DNA of 64,000 bases, from the NCBI RefSeq assembly GCF_003945595.2, contig NW_024104532.1, forward strand, positions 1,611,501-1,675,500, in the 5' to 3' direction. This DNA comes from Pipra filicauda. Its lineage: Eukaryota; Chordata; Aves; Passeriformes; Pipridae. The translations under genes were made by a program, and so were the position numbers. The notes beneath the pieces are model-generated. The model was not told the DNA's origin and made no database searches. It saw only the letters and a program-made list of their open reading frames with translations. How positions within the stretch are numbered: the first letter of the stretch is position 1; each line of letters opens with the position of its first letter. Of this stretch, positions 45,901 to 59,019 are shown in pieces.

Positions 45901-48900
45901 TTATAGATGTAACTGAGCATTACATCTGTCCCCGCTGAGCTTGTCATGCACTGCTGGTTGGGTCAGCAGGGAAGGACAGAGCTGCAAAGAATGCAGGAGA
46001 GGGAATATATATCTTCTTTCTCAGTCTATAGATGGGGATATCTACAGGCGTCTCTGTGTTCCCCCCTTCCCTTTCTTCCCAAGCTCTGAGGTCTGGACAT
46101 AATATTTTTATACTCAGAAATCAATCTGTTTGATAATCTGACTGAGAATAAGTAATGCAGCTACATACTTCTGAATAGTTATATGTGCACGATCTGTTTG
46201 TTTGATATGCTCCAGTCTTCCTAACATCTGGTTCTAGCCAGTTGCTATCAGCCCCTTGGTTTTATAAGCACTAAATTCACTCAGTTTTTAATGCAGGGGG
46301 GAAAAAAAATACAGCCCAAAGAGCATAACATTTACAAGCATTTTTTGTGGGAGTGGAGACATGAGGCCAAGTTCTGCTCTCAGACAGAGTCCAGCCTTTG
46401 CATTTTTGGGTGGGCCTCCAAACCCATATTTTTTCCTTAAGATGCTGCCTTTTCAGCCAAACTAAACTGATTCCTGTCAGCTATTATCATTTCAGTACGA
46501 ATGGGTTTGGCATGGAGACTTGAGGGAGGGTCGGCAAGATGGTTTTTTGGGACGCTCTTCAAATATTAACTGAACTGTTCTACATGCAGGGTGCCTGTGC
46601 ACCTTGGCCTCTGAAAAGAAGGAGAGAAGGGGTAGGGTGGTTTCACGTTTCTGGTGGCCGAGCTGCCCGTTTTCTCCCCTGGTGTCCATTGAGTCCTGTT
46701 CAGGGGAGCTGAAGGGAGGTAACTTTTCACTACCCCAGCAATGTCCATCACCCCAGGGCTCCTCCCCATGTAGTTTTTTCAGTGCAGTTCTGAACATGCA
46801 AGAGAAGATCTGTACTCTCACTTGCTCAGAATCAGCAGAGACAACCAAGGGTGGATTTTTATTGAGTAGGTATGACAGTGGATGACTCAAAAGCACAAGG
46901 CTACCTCAGAGGCTTATTGAAATATATCCATAAGAAAACCAAGCATCTCCCAAATCACTGCTGCTAAGCCAGTTGCTCACACAAGCAGCAGATCCATCAA
47001 TAATGAGATGTGCAAAAACACTCAAACACTTGGAAAACCCAAATTCATCTTATCAGTTTGAAAAAGAGTTGCTGTCTTGCTGTTGGAGCCAAATTACTTT
47101 TTAACTATCACATTATCTTTTGTCTTTTCATCCCAGTTTGGTGTTCACCCTCTTAGGTGAGATTCTGAGAGCTGGGAACTGTCCTTAAATAATATGACTA
47201 AAAACTGTCTTTAATAAGTTGAATTACATTGTTAAGGCTACCAAAAACATTTGCAGTGCTAATTCTAACACAAATCCCACATACCAGCAGTCTTGTTTGC
47301 TCTGCAAGGGGAGCAAAAGTGCATTTGGGGGAAAAAGGGAGAGGGCAAACCAGAAATTGCTTATAGTTTAAGTCTCTGAAGGGTTGCAATCCACATATGG
47401 ATGAAATTTGGCTGTAGAATAATATAATGCAGCTATAAGTCGAATAAATCTGGTCCACTAATACTTTTTTCTGCCTGTTTTGTTTTAAAGACAAACAAGC
47501 TTTACTTTATATATGCAAATAGTGGATAGTTGGAACAGGTAACTGTGTAAGCTGCTGAGTAGGGCCTTCTGTATTTTTTTTGGCCAAGAGTTACTTTCTG
47601 GAAAGGACAAGAGTGAATAGACACATCCCCCTGTAGAAGTCCTGCCCATCTGCTCCTGAACTGACCGGTAATGGTGTGGCAATAATTCAGGTCCTGCAGA
47701 ATTGCATATAGGTTTCCACGGTTATTTTTTCTGTTGTTACCAAACACTCGAAGCAAGGCTGTGCTGTGGTCATATAGACAGGAAAATGACATCATGCTTA
47801 AAACCACTAATCCAAAAGCTTTGGAATCTGAAAGACAAACCATATTCTAATTAGAAACAAAAAACCAATGACATTTGAAATGGAGAAATTTCTTAGATTA
47901 TTATTATTTTTAAATCCTCCTCTGGCTTCCCTTCTAGCCAAAGCTGTGACAAGTGCGTTGGAGCTGATAATAATGAACATACACCTCTAAGGTCACAGCT
48001 AGGATTTTTAATTTAAATAAATAAATAAGGATGAATTTTCCAGTCTCCAGGGATCCAGTACTCAGGAACAAGCAGCGCAAAGTGTGTTCTGCAGGGTCAG
48101 TATGGAAGATGCTTTTTTTTTTTTCCTGTTTAGCGTAGTTGTTTTTTTCCATTATTGAAAACACAAAACATCCTTACTCTGTACGTCTCCTCCCTCCAAG
48201 GTTGGTAGGTGCTAACAACAGGCTTTGGGATGGTGACACTTGGTAGGAATTATTCACTGCGTGGGAAAACCCAGAATTACTCACAGCAGCCACACTGTTT
48301 CAGGAGGTCAGCAGATGGGACCAGTTCATCCTGCTATGGATGACAAGAGCTGGCTTGAGAAAAGTTGAAGAAACCATATTCCACCAGCTGTTGATGTGTC
48401 TTTCAGTGCTGCTGAACCTTCTGGAAATGAGTCAACCTTGTTTTCAGGGTAAAACAGAGTGGAGGAATTTAAAAAATGTTAAAATTGACTTATTGACACA
48501 CACACACAACGTTTTCCTAATTTGAAAGAAAATTTCTTAGTATTCTGTGGGAGATAACTGGTAACTGATTGAAACAGAAATGAAATATTTTAATCCATAA
48601 AACCTGTTTTTATTTTTTTCCTTAGGAACTTTTGCAGAAAAGTGAATTTTGGGGGAAGAGGAGGGTGTAGTTATTTAGAGGACAACAACACTTTGAACTC
48701 CTAATTATAAATTCTTTGAGAAATGCCCCCCTCCATCCTTAAGCCAGGTCACCTCATTTCTTACTTTAGTCAGTCATTGTTCAAATGGAGCACAGCCTGC
48801 CATCATCTCCCTCATCCCCAAAATGAGGTACCTGTAATTCCCAAAGAAGCATTGCAGATGCTGGTGTCTACAGGCACTCAAAGCGATGCTGTGTGTCATC

Positions 48901-48954
48901 CCCACTCAAGAAATTCTGTTTGAGTGGCCCTTTGTTTTTGCACGATAAGTTACA
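45901..48954. other. Non-coding stretch, nothing recognised
   Basis: G/A tract near 46298-46310 and T13 near 48112-48124. Frames at 46492-46896 (134 codons, minus) and 47502-47843 lack domains. No RNA gene seen. Confidence 0.5.
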
Positions 48955-49078
48955 TTGCAAGCAAGGCAAATGGTCTCCTCAGCTCTATCCTCTGACTCTG
49001 CTCCCTTTACTGCTATCCCCATCTGGAGAATAATATAATGAGAATAGTTATAGGGGTTGTTGCAAGGAATCACCTACT
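48955..49078 (+). repeat. MIR SINE 3' part, sense orientation
   Basis: CCCCATCTGGAGAATAATAT (49017-49036) and AGTTATAGGGGTTGTTGCAA (49046-49065) correspond to the MIR 3' region (CATCTGTAAAATGGGGATAATA ... ATAGGGTTGTTGTGAGGATT) in correct order. The 5' half is not clear. Confidence 0.6.
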
Positions 49079-51149
49079 ATCGTGCACCTGCCAACAGGGT
49101 GGATTAACTGTCTGGTTCTTTTAGGAACAGAATAAATCCTGACATATTTTGAAAATGCATCCTCACTTGCCTCTGCATTTCTGTTCTGCTCTGTTTCATC
49201 TCGGTCATAGCTGGTTTTCTAAAAGTGCCACTATTCATATTGGATTTGCACCTTGCAAGCACCTGCAGGCTTATTGTTTGGCATGACCTGTTCTTTATTG
49301 ATTTTATTTTTCCCCCCCTTTTTCTTTTGTGTTCTGTTTTGTTTTATAACATTTCATGGTGTAGACAGCAACTTTACGGGTACTGGGCCAGCCTAATTGG
49401 TTTCACATCTCCCTTTGAGGGTGGATTTAGCAGGGTCTTTGCTGGTTCTTGCTTATTTCTTTTTCCCACAGAAATGAAAGTGAGAAGCAGCTCGATAACA
49501 TTTTAGTACCCTTCATTTCTTCCTACAACTGCCTCTGTGCAGACCACCAAAATTATTTAGTCGCTGAGAGAGGGCAGAGATTGCGTGAGAGCCTCTGGAC
49601 TAAAAGGGGAAGACTTTTCCAGTGCCAGTGGGGAGAGAGCTGGAGCAAGGCTGGGCTCTGTGCTGTGCTGTACAGGTACCTTTGAAGGCCAGTGCAGGAG
49701 CGTGACTTATGCCACTATGAGTGACTTACGCTCCTTAGTGTCAGGTGAAGATTCTCACAATCTTTCAGTGGGTGTGAATCTGCTTTGAATCTAAATGCTC
49801 AATTTCTTGTTTCTTTGGTGGTTCCTCAAGATGAGCTGTGAATTTTTGGAGGCCCAGCTCCTTTGCTGTAACAGTATCACCCAAAGCCAGGGGAGTCTCA
49901 TGTCTGGCACAAGCAGCGTCTCTTCAGTGAGCTGAGTTCAGTGTCTTTACTTCCAGATAAAGAAGCTGTCACTCCCTGGTGATCACTGTTCCAGTTCTGA
50001 CATCAGTCTTAACTTCTTTTTCTAACCTCGTCTAATGGAGACTTTTTAAAAAGTGAAAAGCAGGTTCTTATATTTATAAATTACAATTTGGTGAAGAAAT
50101 AATTTATAACTCTGTATTCATTTACTAGAGTTACTGTTTTGGTAACTAAACATGTCCTGACAATATTACATCTCCAACTTTGACTTATGTGGCAAGTAGG
50201 CTTTTCTAGAGACTATTTTGGAAAATGAACACCAGGTTTTTATCACTGGTTTACTTTTGCCATCTGATAATGACAGTGGTTCTTGGTTATGGGGAACAAA
50301 ATCAAATGAAATAGGACATCCCTGTAATAGCATATGCTGTTCTTCATGGTACTTAAGACACACACGAACAACAATAAAACAACTTTAGGTGAAGGGCCAA
50401 TGAATGAGAACACTGGACCTCATTCTTTCCCCTTCAGAATAAATTCCCTTCTGTCTGCAAGCATCTCATTTGCTGTTTGTACAGAAAGTCCTTTGTTAGC
50501 AATTTCTCATTGCAGCTATTGATAAGGCTTGTCCAAAAACATGCCAAAGTGCTTTTGTAAGTCAGATATTTTACATCAAGTACCAACAGCCAGTAATCAT
50601 ACAGTGGGGCTCTCTTAAAAACTTTTTCACTGTTGCCTTTTTATTTAGATAACATTGCCATGATACTTACAGCAAGGGAATAGCATGAATACTTCAGTAT
50701 GTTTTTTTGTTGGAAAAGCAACTGAGAATGCTTTAAGTGTTAGGAAGGAAACTCCACTTTAGCTTTAATTGGCATGATTTCCAATATTGCTACTTGTACA
50801 ATATGAATGTCTTGTAGTGTAAGGACATTTGTTTCAATGGAAATTGTATTGAAGATGGGAGTAACTTTTTTTTTTGGTGTTCCTAAGGTAATGTCACAGC
50901 AAAAAAAAATAGTGATTAGTGTTTTCTCACATTTATACAACTTTAAAAAATATGCATGAAAATATTAATAGTTTGATTATATATTTATCACATATATGTA
51001 AATTAACTTTCCCCACTCTAAATTTAATCTTTTCTGAAAACCTTTGCACATTTGTTTACAATTTGCAACTTCAGTGCTTTCCAGTATTGTCTATCTATTG
51101 CCCATCTAAAATAAGCAGCGATATGGAAAAATGATTGTTGGGAATGATT
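49079..51149. other. Non-coding stretch, nothing recognised
   Basis: AT-rich from 50040. No gene or named repeat. T9 near 50867 and A8 near 50903. Confidence 0.5.
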
Positions 51150-51515
51150 ATAACTCTAAGCAGTACCAAATGAAACAATTGTGCAACAGGCTGTAAACAA
51201 ACAGAATCTACTTTTTCACACAATGCATAATTAAATTGTGGAGCTCATTGCCACGGGATGTCATAGAGATCTACAGTTCAAGAAGCAGCTAAGCAAGCGA
51301 GTGGAAGCAAAGGTCTCCAAAGGGCTATTAAATGAGATGACGCAGATGCAGGCTATGGCTCAGGAAGTCCTTAAACCACAAATTGCTTGAAATGGAGAAG
51401 ATATTGAGAATTTCATACTTGCATCCCTTCTTATAAGCTTTCTCTCAAATGCCTATTACTGTCCATTTCCAAAGACAGGATGTTGGATGGGCCTTTGGCA
51501 TGACCTGATCCAACC
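51150..51515 (+). repeat. Ancient CR1 LINE, 3' region, sense orientation
   Basis: The stretch TTTTTCACACAATGCATAAT (51211-51230), TGTGGAGCTCATTGCCACGG (51237-51256), GGCTATTAAATGAGATGA, GACAGGATGTTGGATGGGCC (51475-51494) and TTGGCATGACCTGATCCAA matches, in order, the 3' end of old CR1 elements shared by birds, turtles and crocodiles. Only the 3' untranslated part and end are present, as is usual for 5'-truncated LINEs. No reverse transcriptase remains. Confidence 0.85.
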
Positions 51516-51939
51516 TTTCTAATATGTGTTTGTGTCCCCTGGGGGGCACGGGAAGGCACATCCTTGAGCACAGTGAGAGGAACATGGGTTTTAATTCTTG
51601 TTAGACACAAAGTCTTTTTTTTCAGGTGTGGATAGTCTAAAAAAAAAAATAAATCTTATTTTAGGCATATAAGAAACCTGTGAGTCTCCAATTGCCACAT
51701 TCCTTGGGCACCACTAGTTCCTTTAAGCTCAATTCTTTGGGGAGAAAAAACTGGATGGTGTTATATATCAAACTGTACAATGTTTACTTCCTTGGGAAAA
51801 ACCTCCAACAGTAGTGTGTGAGAACCACAAGTGGAAAAATGTGGTGAGCTGTGCTAAGAACAGGACAGGATGGTGACAGCCTGGCTAAGTTACTCATTAT
51901 CTCTGCTCTGGTGGCTGTGCTGTGGCATGATGTCCTTCA
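51516..51939. other. Non-coding stretch, nothing recognised
   Basis: A10 tract near 51640. No gene. Confidence 0.5.
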
Positions 51940-51990
51940 GGTTCTGACTAAATTCAGATCCCACTAACTTCAGTAGCACATCTGCCTCCC
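51940..51990. repeat. Copy C of the dispersed amniote repeat (short)
   Basis: GATCCCACTAACTTCAGTAG (51957-51976) resembles GGATCCCATTGACTTCAATGG. The rest is too decayed to follow. Confidence 0.35.
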
Positions 51991-52095
51991 AAGCATTTCC
52001 TTACTTAGAAAAGGAAGTCATGGGCTGAAGAAAGAGATGGGGAAATATGGAATGCTTTCCCTTGCCTTAGAAATTTCAGTCTGAGGTCCAGTATT

Positions 52096-52098
<3 letters not shown>

Positions 52099-52130
<32 letters not shown>
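52099..52130. repeat. Poly(T) tract, 32 T
   Basis: The longest homopolymer in the window. See the adjacent candidate retrocopy. Confidence 0.97.
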
Positions 52131-52132
<2 letters not shown>

Positions 52133-52350
52133 GGAACATGAGACATTTTATTTGGCAGTACTTGTGGTGCAGAGTTATGAAGATGGTATTTGCTTTTATT
52201 TTAAAGTAACACCGTGTATCTCACTTGAAGAACCAAGATAGGTATATCTGCCTCTATCCAGCCTATTTTATACTGACTTAAAGAAGACCAGTTGTGGGAA
52301 GCAAAAGACTTTCTCTCCTGAAAATGTTAAAATCCACTCATTGAGTATAA
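52131..52350 (-). pseudogene. Possible 3' end of a minus-strand mRNA retrocopy
   Basis: Read on the minus strand, AATAAA (plus-strand TTTATT at 52147-52152) is followed by 16 bases and then 32 A. That is the spacing of a polyadenylated mRNA 3' end written into DNA. I could not identify the parent gene, the left extent, or target-site duplications. A chance match beside one of several long T tracts has perhaps a one-in-ten likelihood by rough estimate. Processed retrocopies are rare in birds. Confidence 0.25.
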
Positions 52351-53638
52351 AGCACAACAGTTAGCTTTTCAGCCTCTAGCTGCCAAGGACACCTATGAGC
52401 ATTTTCCTACCACAGGCATTTTGCAGGCAATGTGGAAAACATGTCAAATGCCAAAGGCATTAAAAGAAGGAGCCAATCATGAATAATTCATTTGGAATCC
52501 ACTATAATGACATTAGTCATAATGAAACCTAAGCTGGTATTAACATGTGCGTAGTAGGTACAGCACTTCCCAAGGAATCACTCTTTATTAGGAAGGGGTA
52601 TTAAGGAGTCCTTGGAAAAGGGGTATTGTTTCTGCCGTCATGATGCCCTGGACTAGGGATAGCGGTGTCTGATTGTCTCCAGGAAAATGTACAAGCTGTG
52701 TTGGCTGTGATCAATTATGAGGTCTTCAGCCTCCTGGTTTAAAACTAAATTTCTTACAAAATTACTATATGACAGCTGCTCAGAGCAGCAGTAGATGTGC
52801 CAATAGAAGTTTTCCTTCAAAAGAATAAGTGATCTGATCATGTTTCTGTTCCTTTCTTGTTCTTCTAATAGGCTTCTGTGCAAATGAGGTGTTTTTGTGA
52901 GAGAGCCTGTTGTTGTGTGAGGAGAGAAGAGGGTTGGTGTTTTGGGCTGGCCAGGCTGCAGGAGGGTGGAGCTTGGGGTCCCCAAAGGGATGTGAGATGT
53001 GGCTCTGGCACACTGGGTGCTCGTGTGCTGTCATTTAGTGTGAGTAATTCACTAGGGAAGGAAAAACCTGTACTGTATAACTTCAGTAATGAGGTGATCC
53101 AGAATCAGACAAGCCTTTAAGGATGTGCTTATGCTCTGCTGAAAGCCTGTGATGATCAGGTTTGGGTTTCTCCCTAGTTATTGAAATAACTGAGCTGTAG
53201 GTGTGTGTTTGGAGTTGAGTGCTCTTAACTGGGACTGTGTAAGGAGTAATCAAAGGCAGAGCTGACAAAGGCAGAGTCAAAGTAAGTGGTTCACAGGTCA
53301 CTGTAGTTGAAATATGTTTGCATTAAGTTATTATCAGGGTCAATCTGCAGAACAAGATGTGAGTGATTCAGAAACAGGCACGATGGCTAAACTGTTCATG
53401 CTCAACAATTTGCTTTGCTTAGCCAAGACTGTTTAAATCTCAGCTTTGTCCAGTCATGTTAGACCAGTGAGAGCTCTTAGTTCACTGAGAGGGCAGGCTT
53501 ACAGTCTAGTTTTCATCATCCTTTCCATTGCCATAATCCTTATACAGTGACCACAGAGCCCTTGCTAGAGATGCCCTGACCTGAGAAAGAAATCTGTTCA
53601 GGTAATGAACATCCTGCAAAGTGCCATTATGAGACCTT
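52351..53638. other. Non-coding stretch, nothing recognised
   Basis: A small direct repeat CAAAGGCAGAG occurs twice at 53251-53276. No gene recognised. A minus frame at 52653-52985 has no domain. Confidence 0.5.
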
Positions 53639-54178
53639 TTGCCTCATGAGGTGGAACTAATTAACCAAATTACTAAAATCATAGCAAAAGTTAACAATAG
53701 TTACCTAATATCATTAAGCCCTGCAAGGTGTGTGGTTACAGTATCACACGTGTCGCTGTCAGGTGCACCAATGCAGCCAGCTCAGTGGGCAAAGTCAGGA
53801 GGTTGCCACAAAGACATGTTGGAGCCTTCCCCGCTGCACATTATTGTTTGTGCTTACTGTACACCAATAAATACAGCTCTATTTCTCCAGTGCAAGAATT
53901 TGCAAAATAAAGGATGGAGGAAAGCGGAGTATTGTTCGTTTTCCCTTTATTTTTCTGACACCAGAACTACAGCCCTGAAAAAAACAAAGAGCTTGACATT
54001 TACCATTCATAAATTCTGTAGAAACAGAGATCCAGGCTCTGAAGCGGCAGGAGTGAAAGAATACAAAGTTCATCACCTGCTGACACTTGTCTCAAAAGGA
54101 GAGTGTCAGAGACAAATCCTACCGGTTAGGACTGAGTGCCCAAGAGAAGTGTCAGGTTCCAGATCTTTTGCAGCATGA
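53639..54178 (+). other. Longest open frame in the window, judged non-coding
   Basis: 179 codons, but it opens at TTG rather than ATG and shows no domain, signal peptide or membrane segment. Composition is unremarkable. About one such run in three windows of this size is expected by chance. Listed so the reader knows it was examined. Confidence 0.3.
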
Positions 54179-57100
54179 ATAAGACAGGTCTTCTACTGTG
54201 AGCCTGCAGAGATGCCAGGACCTGCACATGTCTGGGAACAAAAGGGAAAAAACCTTTTTTTCCCTCCTTGAAGATTATGACAACTGAGCTTGGTAAGGAC
54301 CCTGCAGTCATCACAAGGCTGCCCCTCAACCCACCTGTTCCACACATACCCAAGGGTCATGAGTGTGAAAATTAAGCAAGTTTGGAGTTTTTTTATTATT
54401 GTTGTTATCTTTCTAAAGAGGATCCTATATTATGGTACCTGTCAGGAGACTGATCTCTGCAGACAAGAGCTCACCAAGACAATTCAGAGCACCTCAGCAC
54501 AATCCTTGCTCTAAATTGCCCACAGATAGAAGAGTTTATCCTTGTTTGTTAATTATAATGGCAACCCAGAGAGACAAGTGTCTTTGGGGTAAGTTACATG
54601 TTTTAGGACTCTTATGACTTCTCCTGACTGACATTCCATTCACATCAGGATCCTTCCAAGTAGCAGACAGACTCTGGGTACATTTCCCATTGCTGATGGG
54701 ATTGAGTGGGTGTGCAGTGGACACCCTGACTTCATGCTTGAGGGCTCCCTGCATCAGCACTAGTGATGTTCAGGGGTGACCAGTGACTGCTTCCTTCCAT
54801 ATGTCTGCAGGAATGCACAATTTTCCAAGGAGAGCAGAAGAAAATATGTGTGTATCTTCTATCTCAAGCACTGTCCTATGAGTTATGTCAGGCAAACACA
54901 AGTGCTTCAGGGAATTCTAGTTCAGATTATTATGAAGTACTGAGTAATTGCCTCTGTTTTATCTTCCTCACCTTCTCTGCTAATGATACAACCTGTCCCC
55001 TGGGGATTTAAACCTATCAGTGTCAGTAAATCCAGGTAATTCAAATAATAATTTTAAACTTTTGTCTGTCTTTGCATTGTCAGAGTTGTGGTGTAATCTT
55101 CTACTGGATGGTTGTATGATATGAACAGGGTGTGTTTTGGCAGATGTGGAACTTGGGTGGGGTTTGTTATGGAGTAAGGGCAAATGAGGATTTGGATTTC
55201 CTTTCTTCTGAATGCAAGATCTTTCCATTCCCATAGGAATCTGCTAGAAGTTTCTCTCTGATACACTCACTTTACTTAGCTCAGATTGGACTCAACTGCT
55301 TGAGATCATTACTCATGTGTGTAGTTTTGAGCTACTACTGATTAGAAAAAGCATGTGTAGCTGTAAACATCTTTAATTCCAATAACTTTAAACAAAACAA
55401 TTAGTGGTTACCTGAACTTTACAACAACTTTTTTTAATAGGGATGACTTTCCCAATTTTTCAAATGTTAATTTGTGGTGTACATGTTATGTGATTTACTG
55501 ACACAGTGAATATGCAGTAAAGCCAGAAAATGCTTCCAAGACTCCGATGAGGACATGAGTGAGCTGTCTCAACAGAGAAATATTTGCACCAAAAATAGAG
55601 CTCAGCCAAACAGTATTTTGGTGTGGGTAGGAGATTGTGTTTTATTACATTTGTCATTCTATGGGGAAAACTGTAACAAAAAGCAACCAGAACGTTATTT
55701 TATAGTCGAATTTTTATTTTAAATTTTGAGAACATTTATTTTGATATTTTCCCACTTATCCTAGTCATTTTTACTAGTGATTGTGATAGAAGGAACTGTA
55801 CTTTGAAAGTTGGAATCTTGTTTTCTTTCTTTCATGCCCATAATTTTGGGAGACTGCATTATTTGTATTTGTTTCTTGTTCTAAATTGCTTCATGCTTTC
55901 CTTTCTGTGCTTCTGTACATCTCCCTATAATAGATATTAAGAAAAAGTGTTTTGTTAATGTTCTATTAAGGTTCTTTGAATGGAATATGATGCCTAAAGA
56001 AAGCGTGGTATACATTTAAGACTAAAGAACGTTGAATGTGTTAGGATTCGTGAAAATGGCAGTACAGGTTAGTGGTCTGTGTAGAATATTTCCTGTATAT
56101 TGGTAGTACTCAGGCTGTCTCCTGCTCCTTGCCTATGCTGTGCTAAGTTTCTGGGCTTTTTTTGTCCTGTTGATTTCATTTTTGTGGTGTGTTGGCTGTT
56201 TGATGGATTTACTAAGCGCTTCAAAGATGAGATTCCTTGCTGCCCTATGGAACCGTGTTACATGAGCTAACATTTTGTTTTCATTCCCAACTTCCAAGAC
56301 ACTGTCCCTTTGTGTTGCTAAATATATTAGACAGGGAGAAATTCTGAACTTTGATTCAAATGCATGCAAAGTATCCCTCTTCCAGAGAAGTTTCTTTGGT
56401 AACGAGGAATGGCAAATCCAGGAGTCAAGGGCTAGGTCAGCTTGGGAAGAAAAATTCAGGAAACTCACTCCACTAAAATAGAGATATTTCTACTTTTAGA
56501 GTGTCAGTTATTTTTTTATCTTATGTCTTAGAAGGTGTTTTTTATGTTAAGTTGTATATGTTGCAGTTGATGCCCTGCAGAATATTTTCTTGGTACAATG
56601 ACATATGCTAAGGAGCTGTGCTTTGTAATGCAGCACAGAGTGCAGGAACATATATATTGCTCCATACATCTACTTTGGAAAGCCTCATTTTTTATACATA
56701 TCCTTAGAAAAATGACACTTTTGGTGCTGCCAGCTAAGTGTTGGATTCCCATACTGAGATATCAAGAAAGGATTCAATTATGTAGACACTGTGCTGAGTT
56801 CTAGTAGAACTAATAGTGCAAATTCACACAATTTGTGTGAGCATAAATAATTTTTCAGTTAATGATCCCGTTTGTTATGCTTACAGATGCCACATGTGCT
56901 TTGTATACAGCACACAAGAAAACAATATACATATGGGAGTGCTGCAAAAGCATGCATATATGTAATATGTTAAAGGCATTTGAATGGATTTCCTGGGAAA
57001 CTTGCTTTAATGGTAATATCATGGGTAAATACAAAATATCTGCGGGGACTGGCTCCAAGCTAATGTAGTCCCAGTTAACTTGTCAGCTGCGAGGCAGAAC

Positions 57101-58996
57101 AGTAAAACTACAAACTTCAGAAACCATCTTAAGAACTGATAACCATGTGGCAAAGCTGCATTCATTTGGATTATTACCAGAAACAGAGAAAAGGGTGTAA
57201 GCGTAATCAAGTATTTCCTCTGCTATATATTGTATGTTTAATGGACACCACAAGATTTTACCAGAAAATCCTATTTCACAAGTGTTTTAAATCCCTAAAT
57301 GCCTGGTGATGACATAACCATAAAATACAGCTTTTAAAAATCCTCCGTCAAGGGGATAGGTTCTCTGATGCATTGTATCAGCAGCATTGATTTAAACAAT
57401 GAAGAATTGATTAGAAAATTGGATTCCAAAATGAACTCTGTGAGTAAATCCAGGTCTTTGCTCAAACCTCAGTTTGAGCTGGAAGATTCTGGAGTGTGTT
57501 TGGTTTGGGAAACAGAACCTCTGGTTCTTTGGTGAGGTCCTGCTGCCACTGTTAGAGTTGTCATTTACATAAAATTAAATGAAAATGGTTCCAGGCAGAG
57601 CTTGAGAGAAATCAAGTTTGACTGCATGTCATGTACAGGATGTAGGTATCCTGCCAACACTTAGCTATCTTCTGTAACACAAGTAAGTGTTTGTAACACC
57701 TTGATGTGGATTTAACTGGTAGATTTAGGAAAACACATTTCCATATAAGTGGTGAATGAGAGCTATGAAAGCTTTACATCTCTGCTGTTGCAGATACTTT
57801 CCTTCTCAACATGAGCTCTGATGGGTCACAGAAAGGGAAGACGTGGAAAGGTCAGAGATGAAAAGAGAAAACCATGATGTGCACTTTGCCTCCTGGACCT
57901 ATGGGCTGTCTTGAAGGTGGTGAAATTCCACCAAAACCATTGGAGCTTCTCAGCTTCCACTCCTGAAGACTATGGCCTGTGTTTATAGCACAAGTAGCAG
58001 CCTGGCTTTAGCTCTGGTTCTTGCACTGTTTCTGAAGAAGCTCCTCTGCATGGTAAAGTCACCAATGTGACTCTCTGGTTCCCCCTGAGCTCCTTCTGAA
58101 ACCCATCATCTTTAGATGTAGTGGTTTACCTGTGACAGCTGGCTGCATCAAAGCTGCTTAGTGTGACATTTTGTAGCATGAATCAAGTCTCTTAACACTT
58201 GGCAGGTGGTGTTTGGTTGCAGTTATGTTTGTTGCACAACTTTTAGTTCACTACATTTAAAATGTCTTCCCTCTCTTCTTTGGGCCAGCGTATTCCCTGC
58301 TCCTCTGTGCGTGTTCCTTTTCAAAGAGAAAGTGTAGAAAGATCTTCAGTGCAGGCATGACAATGATCCCACAGGGTGGGAAACTGTTGTTTTGTAATAC
58401 TCGTAAGGCACAAGACGTTTTTATTGCTATGTCAGGGAGGAACAGAGGTTGCAGAAATCAACTTGCCCCACTAGAAAGGGTGACTCTGCTCCTGTGGAGA
58501 GCTGTGTGGGAGGGAGTGTGATCCTGCCAGCCCCTCACTTCAGTGCATCTTCAGCAGGTATGATTAACCTTGGCAACTCAGAAAGAAATCCGATAATCAA
58601 AAAGTTATTTTGCCTCTGCTGGGCTCAAAGCACCCCAGAGACTTCCTGTGGTGTGGTACAACCAGCTCTGTGGCAGCTTGGGGAAGTCTGCCCTTCTCCC
58701 TGGAAATCTGACAAAGCAGGTGGAACTTGTGGACTTCTGTGCATCTCCAGGTGTGTGTTGTCACTGCTTCCCCATGCTTTGGTAGCAATAGAAGTCTTTG
58801 CCAGTGGTGAAAGGCAGGAATTCATTCCTGACCCCATGAGTCACCCTCCTATGTCATGGAGCATGTGGTTTCATCACCCTTGCTGTTATTTTACCTTTCA
58901 GCTGAGCAGTTGCAGGTATCATTAATCTGTAAAATAAATGTAGGCAGACAGGAGGACGTCATGTAAAGTCTGCAGAGACACGGAACCAACAGACAC
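54179..58996. other. Non-coding stretch, nothing recognised
   Basis: Nearly 5 kb, mostly AT-rich, with no gene, RNA or nameable repeat. A frame-open GT-AG segment (54526-54588) exists but is too short to weigh. A 158-codon plus frame at 58449-58925 has no domain. Confidence 0.5.
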
Positions 58997-59019
58997 AAAA
59001 AAAAAAAAAGGGAAAAAAA
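58997..59019. repeat. Poly(A)-rich tract
   Basis: A13 at 58997-59009, GGG, then A9. AATAAA at about 58934-58939 lies about 58 bases upstream, farther than typical for an mRNA tail, so I do not call a retrocopy. Confidence 0.9.

Noticed and set aside
53639..54178. 179-codon open frame as a gene
   Set aside because: Starts at TTG, no domain, and its length is within chance expectation for 64 kb read in six frames.
58934..59019. AATAAA upstream of an A-rich tract as a second retrocopy tail
   Set aside because: The signal is about 58 bases from the tract, beyond usual spacing, and the tract is interrupted.
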